From Belnapia moabensis DSM 16746 (GTDB lineage: Bacteria; Pseudomonadota; Alphaproteobacteria; Acetobacterales; Acetobacteraceae), in the NCBI RefSeq assembly GCF_000745835.1, contig NZ_JQKB01000021.1:28446-92445 (forward strand): 64,000 nucleotides of DNA, given 5' to 3'. Shown piece by piece: positions 7,679 through 18,695 of this stretch; within the stretch, counting starts at the first letter, position 1, and each line of letters begins with the position of its first letter. The position numbers and the translations under genes were made by a program. The notes beneath the pieces are model-generated. The model worked only from the letters and a program-made list of their open reading frames with translations. It was not told where the DNA came from and searched no databases.

Positions 7679-9262
7679 ATGCGCCTAGCCCATCCCGTCC
7701 TCGCCCTGATGATCGCCGGCCTGCCCGCGCTGGCCCAGGGCCAGCCCGCGCCGACCGCGCCCGCACAGGTGGCGCCGCTGCCCGCCCCCCCCGCCGCGGC
7801 ACCGCCCACCAATGCGCCGCCGGCGATGCCCATGCGGGACGTGCCGCCCTCCTTCGCGCCGCTGGCACGCCAGCTTCTGCCGGCGGTGGTGAACATCTCG
7901 ACGACCCAGAATTCCCAGGCCCGGGCCAACCGGCCGGATGCGCCGGACATGCCGCAGGCCCCGCCCGGCAGCCCCTTCGAGGAATTCTTCCGGGACTTCT
8001 TCAACCGCAACCGGCCGGGGCAGCCCGGCCAGCCGGGGCAGGGGCCGGAGCAGCAGCGGCCGCGCCGGGCGCAGTCGCTCGGCTCCGGCTTCATCATCGA
8101 CACCAGCGGCATCGTGGTGACCAACAACCACGTCATCGACGGCGCCGACGAGATCAACGTCATCCTCCAGGACAACACGTCGATCCGGGCGGAGCTTCTG
8201 GGCACCGACCCGCGGACCGACCTCGCCGTGCTGCGGATCAAGACCGACAAGCCGCTGCATGCCGTGCAGTTCGGCGACAGCGACTCGGCGCAGGTCGGCG
8301 ACTGGGTGCTGGCGATCGGCAACCCCTTCGGCCTCGGCGGCACGGTCACGGCCGGCATCGTCTCGGCCCGCGGGCGGGACATCCGCCAGGGCATGTATGA
8401 CGACTTCATTCAAACCGATGCCGCCATCAACCGCGGCAATTCCGGCGGGCCGCTGTTCAACCTGGACGGCCAGGTCGTCGGAATCAACACCGCGATCTAC
8501 TCGCCTTCCGGCGGATCGATCGGCATCGGCTTCTCCATCCCCTCCAACCTGGCGCGCAACATCACCGCTCAGCTCCGCGAGACGGGCAAGGTGCGGCGCG
8601 GCTGGCTCGGCGTGAACATCCAGCAGGTGACGGACGAGATCGCCGAGAGCCTCGGCCTTCAGGGCGGCGGCCGCGGCGCGCTGGTGGCCCGTGCCCAGGA
8701 GGACGGTCCGGCGGCCAAGGCCGGCATCCGCAACGGGGACGTGGTCCTGCGCTTCAACGGCCAGGACGTGCGGGAGATGCGCACCCTGCCGCGCATCGTG
8801 GCGGAGACGCCGGTCGGCCGGCCGGTGCCGGTGGTGGTCTGGCGCGACGGGCGCGAGCAAACCGTCAACGTCACTGTCGGCGAGCTGCCGGCCGAGCCGC
8901 AGCAAGCCGCGGCGACGCCTGCTCCGCAGGCGAACCGGCCGACGGAGCTGTCTGGCCTCGGCCTCCGCGTCGCGCCGATCTCGCCGGAGACGCGGGAGCG
9001 GTTCAGCCTAAAGCCGGACCAGCGCGGCGTGGTCGTCATGGAGGTGGCACCCGACAGCCCCGCCGCCGAGCGGGAGTTGCGCCCTGGCGACGTCATCGTC
9101 GAGGTGCAGCAGGAGCGGGTGACGACTCCGCAGGAGGTCCAGGCGAAGCTGGAGCAGCTCCGCCGGCAGAACCGCCCGAGCGCGCTGCTGCTGATCGAGA
9201 CGGCGCAGGGCCAGCGCTTCGTCCCGCTGCGGCTGCGCGGCGAGCGGGGCAGCCCGGGCTGA
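7679..9262 (+). CDS. DegP/HtrA-family periplasmic serine protease
   Basis: A 527-residue Do-like protease that degrades or refolds damaged envelope proteins. The signal peptide begins MRLAHPVLALMIAGLPALAQG, and a proline-rich stretch follows. The trypsin-like domain shows His151 (TNNHVIDG), Asp181 (DPRTDLAVL) and Ser255 (NRGNSGGPL). Two PDZ domains follow, at about residues 310-395 and 420-515. A linker rich in Pro, Gly and Gln (about 100-135) replaces the usual Q-linker. The ATG at 7679 was chosen for the signal peptide and an upstream GAGGTG. The gene sits after hflKC, so membrane and periplasmic quality-control genes are grouped. DegP versus DegQ is not settled. Confidence 0.93.
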   Translation: MRLAHPVLALMIAGLPALAQGQPAPTAPAQVAPLPAPPAAAPPTNAPPAMPMRDVPPSFAPLARQLLPAVVNISTTQNSQARANRPDAPDMPQAPPGSPFEEFFRDFFNRNRPGQPGQPGQGPEQQRPRRAQSLGSGFIIDTSGIVVTNNHVIDGADEINVILQDNTSIRAELLGTDPRTDLAVLRIKTDKPLHAVQFGDSDSAQVGDWVLAIGNPFGLGGTVTAGIVSARGRDIRQGMYDDFIQTDAAINRGNSGGPLFNLDGQVVGINTAIYSPSGGSIGIGFSIPSNLARNITAQLRETGKVRRGWLGVNIQQVTDEIAESLGLQGGGRGALVARAQEDGPAAKAGIRNGDVVLRFNGQDVREMRTLPRIVAETPVGRPVPVVVWRDGREQTVNVTVGELPAEPQQAAATPAPQANRPTELSGLGLRVAPISPETRERFSLKPDQRGVVVMEVAPDSPAAERELRPGDVIVEVQQERVTTPQEVQAKLEQLRRQNRPSALLLIETAQGQRFVPLRLRGERGSPG

Positions 9263-9272
9263 CAGGTCAAGG

Positions 9273-9300
9273 CGTCGCGGGCTGGCCTCAGCCCGCGACG
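9273..9300. terminator. Bidirectional hairpin between the DegP gene and serB
   Basis: A perfect 12-bp stem, CGTCGCGGGCTG with CAGCCCGCGACG, and the loop GCCT. It overlaps the last codons of the convergent serB and lies 10 bp past the protease stop, so it could serve both genes. Confidence 0.7.
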
Positions 9301-10181
9301 ATCTCGTCCGCCCGGTAGCCCTGCGCGAAGAGCAGGGCCCGGAGATCGGCATGATCGACCCGCGCCCGCGCCGCGGCCGCGACCACTGGCTTGGCCCGGA
9401 AGGCGATGCCGAGGCCGGCGGCCTGCAACATGGCGAGGTCGTTGGCGCCATCGCCCACGGTCAGCGTATCGGAGAGCGGCAGGCCGTGCTCGGCCGAGAG
9501 GCGCTTCAGTGTCGCCAGCTTGGCGTCGCGATCGAGGATCGGCTCCTCCACCTGCCCGGTCAGCTTGCCATCCGCCACGCCCAGGGTGTTGGAGTAGTGG
9601 GCATGGAAGCCGAGCCTCTCCGCCACCCGCCCCGTGAAGAAGGTGAAGCCGCCGGAGACGATGGCGCAATGCGCGCCATGGGCCCGCATGGTGGCGACCA
9701 GTGCCCAGGCGCCCGGGGTGATCTCGGTGGCCTTCCAGGTTTCTTCGAGCGCCGCTGCATCGAGGCCGGCGAGCAGGCCAACGCGCTCCGCCAGCGCCTC
9801 CCGGAAATCCAGCTCGCCATTCATCGAGCGGCGGGTGATGGCGGCGATCCGGTCTTTCAGCCCGGCATAGGCCGCCAACTCGTCCAGCGTCTCGCTGGTG
9901 ACGATGGTGCTGTCCATATCGGCCAGCAGCAGGCGCTTGCGGCGGCCCTCGGCGGGGAGCGCGATGGCATCGACCGGCGCCTCCTCCAGCACGGCGCGGG
10001 CGGTGACGGTCGCCTGCTCCGGCGAGAGGCCGGCGAAGGGGATGTCGGCAGCCTCCTCCGGAGCGAGCCAGTCCGGCGTGCCGGCATCGGCCCCGAGATC
10101 GGCCAGCGCGGCGCGGAGCCGGGCGAGGGTGGTGGTGGCAAGGCCGCCGGCGAGGGCCACCAGGGTCAGGACATGGGACAT
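9288..10181 (-). CDS. serB: Phosphoserine phosphatase SerB
   Basis: A 297-residue HAD-family enzyme that removes phosphate from phosphoserine, the last step of serine synthesis. An ACT-like N-terminal region of about 80 residues precedes the HAD motif I (DMDSTIV; DMD at 88-90). Other motifs are ETLDELAAYAG, SMNGELDFREALAERV, VSGGFTFF and the late GDGANDLAM. The length and layout match the longer proteobacterial SerB. It is divergent from miaA with only 29 bp between starts, so the two share a promoter region. Confidence 0.95.
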   Translation of the reverse strand: MSHVLTLVALAGGLATTTLARLRAALADLGADAGTPDWLAPEEAADIPFAGLSPEQATVTARAVLEEAPVDAIALPAEGRRKRLLLADMDSTIVTSETLDELAAYAGLKDRIAAITRRSMNGELDFREALAERVGLLAGLDAAALEETWKATEITPGAWALVATMRAHGAHCAIVSGGFTFFTGRVAERLGFHAHYSNTLGVADGKLTGQVEEPILDRDAKLATLKRLSAEHGLPLSDTLTVGDGANDLAMLQAAGLGIAFRAKPVVAAAARARVDHADLRALLFAQGYRADEIVAG

Positions 10182-10210
10182 GCGGGCGGGGATATGCCGG
10201 GGCGGGCGGC

Positions 10211-11155
10211 ATGACGCAACGGCGGCTTGCGTTGCTGCTCGCCGGGCCGACGGCGAGCGGGAAGTCGGCCCTGGCCCTGGCGCTCGCCCGACGCTTCGGC
10301 GGCACCGTCATCAATGCCGATTCCATGCAGCTCTACCGTGAGCTCCGCGTGCTGACCGCGCGGCCGACGCCGGAGGAGGAGGCGCTGGCCCCCCATCGCC
10401 TCTACGGCATCCGCCCAGCGGCCGAGGCGGCGAGCGTCGCCTGGTGGCGCGAGGCGGCGCTGGCCGAGATGGAGCGGGCGGAGTTGCCCATCCTCTGCGG
10501 CGGGACCGGCCTCTACTTCCTCTCGCTGACCGATGGCCTTTCCGCCATCCCTCCCGTGCCGGCCGAGGCGCGGACGGAGGCGCGGGCGCTGCTGGCCACG
10601 CTCGGTGCGCCGGGCCTGCATGCGCGGCTGGATGCGGAGACGGCCACCCAGCTCCGCCCGGGCGACAGCCAGCGCGTCACCCGGGCCTATGAGGTGCTCA
10701 TCGGCACCGGGCGCGGTCTTGCCGTCTGGCAGAGGGAAGCGCCGCAGACCGGCCCAGCACCCTGGCGCTTTGCCGCCATCCGCCTCGACCCGCCGCGGGA
10801 CGTGCTGCGCGAGGCTATCGCCGCCAGGTTCGATGCAATGCTGGCAGGCGGCGCGATGGAGGAGGTGCAGGCCCTACTCGCCCAGAAGCTCGATGCCGCC
10901 CTGCCGGCGATGCGCGCCCATGGCGTGCCGGAATTGGCCGCCGTGCTGCGTGGCGAGATGGCGCCGGAGGCGGCGCGGCAGCGGGCGATCCTCAATACCG
11001 GCCAGTACACCAAGCGGCAGGCGACCTGGTTCCGCCACCATGAGTTGGCCGCCCCGAGCGAGACGCATATCATCCATGCGCGTATGACGGGCCGCGCGCA
11101 ATTTCAGGAAAGCGAATTGGCAGAAATCTTCGCATTTGTTGAGAAGCGACGTTGA
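10211..11155 (+). CDS. miaA: tRNA dimethylallyltransferase MiaA
   Basis: A 314-residue enzyme that transfers a dimethylallyl group to A37 of tRNAs reading UNN codons. The P-loop GPTASGKS is at residues 12-19, followed by INADSMQLYRELRVLTARP and LCGGTGLYF. The C-terminal region has NTGQYTKRQATWFRHH. It is divergent from serB and 85 bp upstream of ilvB. Confidence 0.95.
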   Translation: MTQRRLALLLAGPTASGKSALALALARRFGGTVINADSMQLYRELRVLTARPTPEEEALAPHRLYGIRPAAEAASVAWWREAALAEMERAELPILCGGTGLYFLSLTDGLSAIPPVPAEARTEARALLATLGAPGLHARLDAETATQLRPGDSQRVTRAYEVLIGTGRGLAVWQREAPQTGPAPWRFAAIRLDPPRDVLREAIAARFDAMLAGGAMEEVQALLAQKLDAALPAMRAHGVPELAAVLRGEMAPEAARQRAILNTGQYTKRQATWFRHHELAAPSETHIIHARMTGRAQFQESELAEIFAFVEKRR

Positions 11156-11240
11156 CCTACCCGGAGGAGGGGTCTAAGCCTCCCGCTCCGCCACGACCGG
11201 GGTCAACCCGGTGGGGCGATGTGTTTTCGAGGAGCCCGCC

Positions 11241-13031
11241 ATGTCCGCCACCCTGCAGACCGCCGAGACCCGCACCATGACCGGTGCGGAGATCGTCCTT
11301 CAGGCGCTGAAGGACAATGGCGTCGAGGTCATCTTCGGCTACCCCGGCGGCGCCGTATTGCCGCTTTACGATGCGCTGTTCCAGCAGAACGCCATCCGCC
11401 ACATCCTGGTTCGGCACGAGCAGGCGGCGGTGCATGCCGCTGAGGGCTATGCCCGTTCCACCGGCAAGGTCGGCGTGGTGCTGGTGACGAGCGGCCCGGG
11501 CGCGACCAATGCCGTCACCGGCCTCGTCGATGCGCTGATGGACAGCATCCCGGTGATCTGCCTGACCGGCCAGGTGCCGACGCATCTCATCGGCAACGAC
11601 GCCTTCCAGGAGGCGGACACCACCGGCATTACCCGCCCGGCGACCAAGCACAACTACCTGGTCAAGGACATCAAGAAGCTCGCCGGCACGGTCCACGAGG
11701 CCTTCTACGTGGCGAAGTCCGGCCGGCCCGGCCCGGTGGTGATCGACCTGCCGAAGGACATCCTGATCGGCAAGGGCCCCTACAGCGAGGCGCCGCAGGC
11801 TCCGCATCGCAGCTACCGCCCGCAGACCGAGCCGGACATGGCGAGCATCCAGGCCGCCGTGCGGCTGCTGAAGGGGGCGAAGCGGCCCATCGTCTATGCC
11901 GGCGGCGGCGTCATCAATGCCGGGCCGGAGGCCGCCCGCCTGCTCGGCGAGTTCGTGCATATGACGCGCATGCCCTGCACCAACACGCTGATGGGGCTCG
12001 GTGCCTTCCCCTCCGAGGACCCGCAATTCCTCGGCATGCTGGGGATGCACGGGACCTACGAGGCGAACCTCGCCATGCATGGCTGCGACGTCATGCTGAA
12101 TATCGGAGCCCGCTTCGACGACCGGGTGACGGGGCGGCTCAACGCCTTCTCGCCGAACTCGAAGAAGATCCACGCCGATATCGACCCGTCCTCCATCAAC
12201 AAGAACGTCAAGGTCGACGTGGCGATCGTCGGCGATGCGGGGGCGGTGCTGAAGGCGCTGATCGAGTGCTGGCAGGCCGATGAGCAGCCGCAGGAAAAGG
12301 CCGCTATCACCGAGTGGTGGCGGGCCATCGATGGCTGGCGCGGCACGGGCTGCCTGCAGTACCGGCAGGAAGGCAGCATCATCAAGCCGCAGCATGCGGT
12401 GAAGCGCCTCTACGAGATCACCCGCGAGATGGGGCGCGAGACCTTCATCACCACCGAGGTCGGCCAGCACCAGATGTGGGCGGCGCAGTATTTCGGCTTC
12501 CAGAAGCCGAACCGCTGGATGACCTCGGGCGGGCTCGGCACCATGGGCTACGGCCTGCCGGCGGCGATGGGCGTGCAGATCGCCCACCCGGATGCGCTCG
12601 TCATCGACATCGCCGGCGAGGCCAGCATCCTGATGAACATCCAGGAGATGGGAACGCTGGCGCAGTACCGCCTGCCGGTGAAGGTCTTCATCCTGAACAA
12701 CGAGTACATGGGCATGGTGCGGCAGTGGCAGGAGCTGCTGCATGGCAGCCGCTACTCGGAGAGCTATTCCGAGGCGCTGCCGGATTTCGTCCGCCTCGCC
12801 GAGGCCTTCCATGCCCGCGGCATGCGGGTGACGGAGGCGAGCCAGCTCGACGATGCAATCCGTGAGATGATCGCGCATCCCGGCCCAGTCATCGCCGACA
12901 TCGCCGTCGCCAAGGACGAGAACTGCTTCCCGATGATCCCCTCGGGTGCGGCGCATAACGAGATGATCCTGGCCCCCGGCCAGGAGGGTGGCGTCACCGG
13001 CGTGACGGATGAGGGCAAGGTCCTGGTCTGA
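11241..13031 (+). CDS. ilvB: Acetolactate synthase large subunit
   Basis: A 596-residue ThDP enzyme that condenses pyruvate to acetolactate, or with 2-oxobutyrate, at the entry of branched-chain amino acid synthesis. It has the N-terminal Glu region (VRHEQAAVHAAEGYARSTGK), the central FAD-binding region, and the C-terminal ThDP domain with GGLGTMGYGLPAAMG. The ThDP/Mg motif reads DIAGEASILMN rather than the textbook GDGS; similar GEAS forms are known to me in alphaproteobacterial enzymes, so it need not mean inactivity. The ATG at 11241 has GAGGAG 7-8 nt upstream. It leads an ilvB-ilvH-ilvC run. Confidence 0.95.
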   Translation: MSATLQTAETRTMTGAEIVLQALKDNGVEVIFGYPGGAVLPLYDALFQQNAIRHILVRHEQAAVHAAEGYARSTGKVGVVLVTSGPGATNAVTGLVDALMDSIPVICLTGQVPTHLIGNDAFQEADTTGITRPATKHNYLVKDIKKLAGTVHEAFYVAKSGRPGPVVIDLPKDILIGKGPYSEAPQAPHRSYRPQTEPDMASIQAAVRLLKGAKRPIVYAGGGVINAGPEAARLLGEFVHMTRMPCTNTLMGLGAFPSEDPQFLGMLGMHGTYEANLAMHGCDVMLNIGARFDDRVTGRLNAFSPNSKKIHADIDPSSINKNVKVDVAIVGDAGAVLKALIECWQADEQPQEKAAITEWWRAIDGWRGTGCLQYRQEGSIIKPQHAVKRLYEITREMGRETFITTEVGQHQMWAAQYFGFQKPNRWMTSGGLGTMGYGLPAAMGVQIAHPDALVIDIAGEASILMNIQEMGTLAQYRLPVKVFILNNEYMGMVRQWQELLHGSRYSESYSEALPDFVRLAEAFHARGMRVTEASQLDDAIREMIAHPGPVIADIAVAKDENCFPMIPSGAAHNEMILAPGQEGGVTGVTDEGKVLV

Positions 13032-13100
13032 CCGTCCGACCCTTGCCGATCCATTCCGGGGCGGCTACGCCCCGCGCGCTCTCCTGCCCTTGGCTGACCG

Positions 13101-14676
<1,576 letters not shown>

Positions 14677-14683
14677 GCCGGAG

Positions 14684-14707
14684 GGGCGGGGGAAGCTTCC
14701 CCCGCCC
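14684..14707. terminator. Palindromic terminator between ilvC and the cupin gene
   Basis: A perfect 24-bp palindrome: arm GGGCGGGGGAAG and its complement, joined without a loop. It lies 8 bp after the ilvC stop and 8 bp from the convergent cupin stop. It is probably a bidirectional terminator. Confidence 0.7.
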
Positions 14708-14714
14708 AGCCTGC

Positions 14715-15215
14715 CTAAACGCCGCCGTTTTTGTGGATCGGGTCGATCCACAGCACCTCTTCCGGCTTCTCGACCGGCTCGATGTCGAGATTGACCACCA
14801 CCGCCTCGTTGTCCGAACGGACCAGCACGCAGCGCAGCGTCTCGTCGGTCGACGCGTTGATCTCCTGGTGCGGTACATAGGGCGGCACGAAGATGAAGTC
14901 GCCCGGCCCGGCTTCCGCGACGAATTCCAGCTTCTCCCCCCAGCGCATGCGGGCGCGGCCGGAGACGATGTAGATCACGCTCTCCAACGCGCCGTGGTGG
15001 TGGGCGCCCGTCTTCGCATTCGGGTGGATGTGCACGGTCCCCGCCCAGATCTTCTGCGCCCCGACGCGCGCAGCGTTGATGGCGGCGGCGCGGTTCATCC
15101 CCGGGGTCTGCGCCGTATTGGCATCGAGCTGGTCGCCGGGAATGACCCGGACGCCGGTATGCTTCCACCCGTCATCCGGGGGCGTGTCGTGGCTGTGATG
15201 GCCGTCATGCGGCAT
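14715..15215 (-). CDS. Cupin-domain protein
   Basis: A 166-residue protein with one cupin beta-barrel. The metal-binding motif reads HIHPNAKTGAHHHGALESVIYIVSG. A second motif reads PGDFIFVPPYVPHQEIN. The N-terminus is His/Asp-rich (MPHDGHHSHDTPPDDGW) and may bind metal. The substrate cannot be told from sequence. It lies convergent to ilvC and close upstream of the cysK-like gene's 3' end on the same strand, with no obvious pathway link. Confidence 0.8.
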   Translation of the reverse strand: MPHDGHHSHDTPPDDGWKHTGVRVIPGDQLDANTAQTPGMNRAAAINAARVGAQKIWAGTVHIHPNAKTGAHHHGALESVIYIVSGRARMRWGEKLEFVAEAGPGDFIFVPPYVPHQEINASTDETLRCVLVRSDNEAVVVNLDIEPVEKPEEVLWIDPIHKNGGV

Positions 15216-15242
15216 GGCGCGAACTCCTTGGTCGTGCCCCGA

Positions 15243-16205
15243 TCATAGCCCGGCGAAGAGCTCCGTCGACAGATAGCGCTCGGCAAAGGAGGGAGCGATG
15301 CCCACCACCAGCCCGCCCCGCATCTCCCGCGCCACCTGCAGCGCCGCATGCAGCATGGCGCCGGACGAGATGCCGACCGGCAGCCCCTCAAGCTGGGCGC
15401 AGCGGCGGGCGGCGGCGATCGCCTCCCGCTCCGCGACGCGCATCACCCCGTCGAGCCGCTCGAGCTCCAGCACCGCCGGCTTGAACCCGGCGCCGATGCC
15501 CTGGATGCCATGCGGTCCCGGTTCGTCGCCCGAGAGCACGGCGCTCTCGGCCGGCTCCACCCCAATGATGCGGAGGCCGGGCTTGCGCGGCTTCAAGGCC
15601 CGGGCGATGCCGGTCAGCGTCCCGCCCGTGCCGAGACCACCGATGACGACATCGACGGCGCCATCGGTATCGGCCCAGATCTCCTCCGCCGTGGTGGCGG
15701 CATGGATCTCCGGATTGGCGGGGTTGTCGAACTGCTTCGGCATCCAGGCGCCAGGCGTCGCGGCGAGGATGGCCTCGGCCCTGGCGATGGCCCCGGCCAT
15801 GCCGCGGCGAGCCGGGGTCAACTCCAGTTCGGCGCCCATCAGCCGCATCATCTTGCGCCGCTCGATGCTGGCGCCGTCCGGCATGACGACGATCAGCCGG
15901 TAGCCCTTGGCGGCAGCGACGAAGGCCAACGCGATGCCGGTATTGCCGGAGGTCGGCTCCACCAGTGTGGAGCGGCCGGGGGAGATCAGCCCCTCGCGCT
16001 CCGCCGCCTCGACCATGGCGAGGCCGATGCGGTCCTTCACCGAGCCGAGCGGGTTGAAGAATTCCAGCTTGAGGGCGAGGTCGGCGCCGAGGCCCTCGGC
16101 TGCCTTCAGCCGCGGCAGCCGCACCAGCGGAGTGCCGCCGACGATCTCCAGCACGCTGTCATAGATCCGCCCGCGTGGGGTCAGGGAGACATTGTCTTTC
16201 ACCAT
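15243..16205 (-). CDS. cysK: Cysteine synthase (O-acetylserine sulfhydrylase)
   Basis: A 320-residue PLP enzyme of the CysK/CysM group, forming cysteine from O-acetylserine and sulfide. The PLP lysine is in FFNPLGSVKDRIG. Other landmarks are EPTSGNTGIALAF, the Gly-rich GGLGTGGTLTGIARAL and PVGISSGAMLHAA. The ATG at 16205 (MVKDNVSLTPRGRIYDS) gives the family N-terminus; the longer frame adds unrelated sequence. The upstream neighbour is divergent (Bug-type protein). Confidence 0.93.
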   Translation of the reverse strand: MVKDNVSLTPRGRIYDSVLEIVGGTPLVRLPRLKAAEGLGADLALKLEFFNPLGSVKDRIGLAMVEAAEREGLISPGRSTLVEPTSGNTGIALAFVAAAKGYRLIVVMPDGASIERRKMMRLMGAELELTPARRGMAGAIARAEAILAATPGAWMPKQFDNPANPEIHAATTAEEIWADTDGAVDVVIGGLGTGGTLTGIARALKPRKPGLRIIGVEPAESAVLSGDEPGPHGIQGIGAGFKPAVLELERLDGVMRVAEREAIAAARRCAQLEGLPVGISSGAMLHAALQVAREMRGGLVVGIAPSFAERYLSTELFAGL

Positions 16206-16311
16206 GATGCATGTGGGTATCACGGTTCCACAGCCAAGATGAGGGGGTAGGGGCGCTACCCAGCGCCCCGGGGCCATGCCAAGCTGGCAGCGGAGGAAAC
16301 GGAGCCGACCC

Positions 16312-17280
16312 ATGGCCCATCTAGGCACCATGCCGCGCCTCGCGCGCCGGCTGCTGCTCGCCAGCCCGCTGCTCGCCACGCCGGCGCTTGCGCAGGGCCC
16401 GCGGGCGATCACGCTCATCGTCCCCTATCCCCCCGGCGGCAGCAGCGACAACGTCGCCCGGCCGATCCAGCAGCCGCTGGCGGAGGCGCTGGGCCAACCG
16501 GTGCTGATCGAGAATCGTGGTGGCGCCGGCGGCTCGATCGGCGCTGCCCTGGTGGCGCAGGCGAGGCCAGATGGGCTGACCCTGCTGGTCTGGCCGACCG
16601 CGGTGCTGACCATCAGCCCGCACATGATGCGCCTGCCCTATGACCCGCAGCGGGACTTCACCCCCATCGCCATGCTGGCCATCTCGGATGGCGTGGTGGC
16701 GATGCACCCTTCGGTGCCGGTGCGGGACATCCATGCGCTGGTGACTTATGCCAAGGCCAATCCCGGCAAGCTGCGCTTCAGTTCCGCCGGCAACGGCACC
16801 ATCACCCAGATGACGGGCGAGATCTTCGCCCATGCGGCCGGCATCCGGCTGGAGCATGTTCCCTATCGCGGCTCCGCCCCGGCGCTGACCGCGCTGCTGG
16901 CCGGCGATGTGGAACTGCAATTCGACCCGGTCGCCACGCCGCCGGTGAAGGACGGTCGCCTGATCGGCCTCGCCACCACCGGCGAGACGCGGAGCCCGGA
17001 ACTGCCCGAACTGCCGACGCTGCGCGAGCTTGGCCTCTACGGCGAGGGCGGCCTCGCCTTCTTCGGCCTGGCCGGGCCGGCGGGGATGCCGCCGGAGTTG
17101 GTGGCACGGCTGGTCGGGGCGCTGGAGCGGGTGCTGGCTATGCCGGAGGTGGCGCGGGCCATGGCGCCGGTCGGCCTCCGCCCGCAGCTCGAGGCGGGCG
17201 AGGCCTTCGCCAACCGCATCCAGCAGGACCGGGCGATCTTCGGAGAGGCGGTGCGCCGTACGGGAGCGAAAGTGGAATGA
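16312..17280 (+). CDS. Bug/TctC-family solute-binding protein
   Basis: A 322-residue periplasmic binding protein of the tripartite tricarboxylate transporter type. The signal peptide (LARRLLLASPLLATPALAQG) is followed by the domain start ITLIVPYPPGGSSDNVARP and later RFSSAGNGTITQMTGE. No TctA/TctB membrane genes are nearby, so it is an orphan of the kind that is abundant in some beta- and alphaproteobacteria. The ATG at 16312 has GGAG about 8 nt upstream. The stop overlaps the start of the enoyl-CoA hydratase (ATGA), so the two are cotranslated, suggesting an acid ligand feeding a CoA-ester pathway. Confidence 0.9.
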   Translation: MAHLGTMPRLARRLLLASPLLATPALAQGPRAITLIVPYPPGGSSDNVARPIQQPLAEALGQPVLIENRGGAGGSIGAALVAQARPDGLTLLVWPTAVLTISPHMMRLPYDPQRDFTPIAMLAISDGVVAMHPSVPVRDIHALVTYAKANPGKLRFSSAGNGTITQMTGEIFAHAAGIRLEHVPYRGSAPALTALLAGDVELQFDPVATPPVKDGRLIGLATTGETRSPELPELPTLRELGLYGEGGLAFFGLAGPAGMPPELVARLVGALERVLAMPEVARAMAPVGLRPQLEAGEAFANRIQQDRAIFGEAVRRTGAKVE

Positions 17281-18020
17281 GCTTCGAGCACATCAAGTCC
17301 TGGGACGATGGCCCTGTCCGCATCGTCGCACTGAACCGGCCGGACAAGGGCAATGCCATCACCCGGCTGATGGCGGAGGAGATCCAGGCGGCGATGCAGG
17401 AATTCGCCACCTCCGACCAGCGCGTCGCGGTGCTGACAGGAATGGGCGAGAAGGCCTTCTCCTTCGGCGCCGACGTGGGGGAGCCGCCGGAGCTCTGGCG
17501 CGCCGTCCCCAATGTCGGCTGGCAGACCGACAAGCCGCTGATCTGCGCGGTGGAGGGCTGGTGCATCGGCGGCGCGCTGGTCCTCGCCATGATGGCCGAC
17601 CTCGCCGTCTGCGGCAGTTCGGCGAAATTCTACTATCCGGAGGCGAAGCTCGGCCTCACCGGCGGGATGATCGCCGCATTGCCCTCCCGCATCCCGCATA
17701 AGTTTGCGATGGAGCTGACCCTGCTCTGCCGCACCTTCGACGCGGCGAAGTCGGAGCGCGTTGGCCTGGTGAATGAGGTGGTGCCGGATGGCGGCGCTCT
17801 TGCCAGGGCGATCGAGTGGGGCAAGGAGATGGCCGGCTTCGCACCGTTGGTCACCGGCGCCATCAAGCGGATGGTGCTGGACGACATCCTGCCGCGCGGT
17901 CCCTCCGAGCAATGGGCCTTGCAGGGCCAGCGGTTGAACGGCATCCGCAACTCGGAGGATTTTCAGGAGGGCGTCGCCGCCTTCCGCGAACGACGCCCGC
18001 CGCAATTCAAGGGGCGGTAG
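17277..18020 (+). CDS. Enoyl-CoA hydratase/isomerase family protein
   Basis: A 247-residue crotonase-fold protein. It has the N-terminal VRIVALNRPDKGNAITRLMAEE, the oxyanion-hole region FSFGADVGEPP, and the second loop VEGWCIGGALVLAMMADLAV followed by YYPEAKLGLTGG. The exact reaction (hydration, isomerisation or hydrolysis of a CoA ester) cannot be assigned. Its ATG overlaps the stop of the Bug-type gene. Confidence 0.88.
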   Translation: MSFEHIKSWDDGPVRIVALNRPDKGNAITRLMAEEIQAAMQEFATSDQRVAVLTGMGEKAFSFGADVGEPPELWRAVPNVGWQTDKPLICAVEGWCIGGALVLAMMADLAVCGSSAKFYYPEAKLGLTGGMIAALPSRIPHKFAMELTLLCRTFDAAKSERVGLVNEVVPDGGALARAIEWGKEMAGFAPLVTGAIKRMVLDDILPRGPSEQWALQGQRLNGIRNSEDFQEGVAAFRERRPPQFKGR

Positions 18021-18023
18021 GGC

Positions 18024-18567
18024 TCAGGGGATCGTATGGCCCGGCGCCGCGCCGGCCGTCCGGTTCCATACGGCGGCGCATTCGCCCCAGACGCGGTTGC
18101 AACTGTCGCGGAAGGTCGGGCGGCCATGACGGTCCGTTCCTGCGCCTCGGGCATGCCGGCCAGCATCTCCCAGCGCCAGCCATGGGCACTGACCTCATGC
18201 CCGGCGGCAGCCGGCACCGCAGCCAGCACGGGCGTCACCGCGACCGCGCGCCCGCAGCAGGAGAATGTCGCCTTCACCCCGAAGCGGTTGAACAGGCCCA
18301 GAATCCGCCAGATCCCGCCCCGCGAGCCATAGGCGAAATGCGTCTCCATGCAGGGATCGGGATGGCCCTCGACCAGCTGGGGCTTTCCGGCACGCGCTCG
18401 TTCCGCTCGTCGCCGCTGGCAATGGAGAGCTCCGCCCCCTCCTCGACATTGACTACGAAGGACAAGGCGAGGCGGGCGCCGCTGGGCCAACGCGGATCGG
18501 GCGGGGTGCGGCCATAGCCGGCCAAGTCGCGCGTCGCGGGTGGCATCCCGCCGGGGAGGTCTGTCAT
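18024..18567 (-). pseudogene. Decayed polysaccharide deacetylase (PuuE/allantoinase-like) remnant
   Basis: The reverse strand starts with a good N-terminus (MTDLPGGMPPATRDLAGYGR, then PPDPRWPSGARLALSFVVNV and EEGAELSIASGDERNE). This is typical of the PuuE-like deacetylases that act on allantoin-type substrates. The frame then shifts near 18380-18395. The next frame carries the matching QLVEGHPDPCMETHF and GHEVSAHGWRWEML. After AQERTVMAA the family sequence stops. A third frame reads TFRDSCNRVWGECAAVWNRT to a stop at 18024. About half of the roughly 300-residue family length is missing. The frameshift and truncation are seen directly; the PuuE name is from family memory. Confidence 0.7.
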
Positions 18568-18695
18568 GCGGCGCTCCATTGGGCGCCTTCAATCTGCAAT
18601 GCCCATGCCAATCCTGAGCCGGCCTAGTGGGCCGACTCTGGCGCCGCAACGGGCAGCCTGCCCAAGCCCTGCGGCCAAATTCCCGAAAAGCGTCC

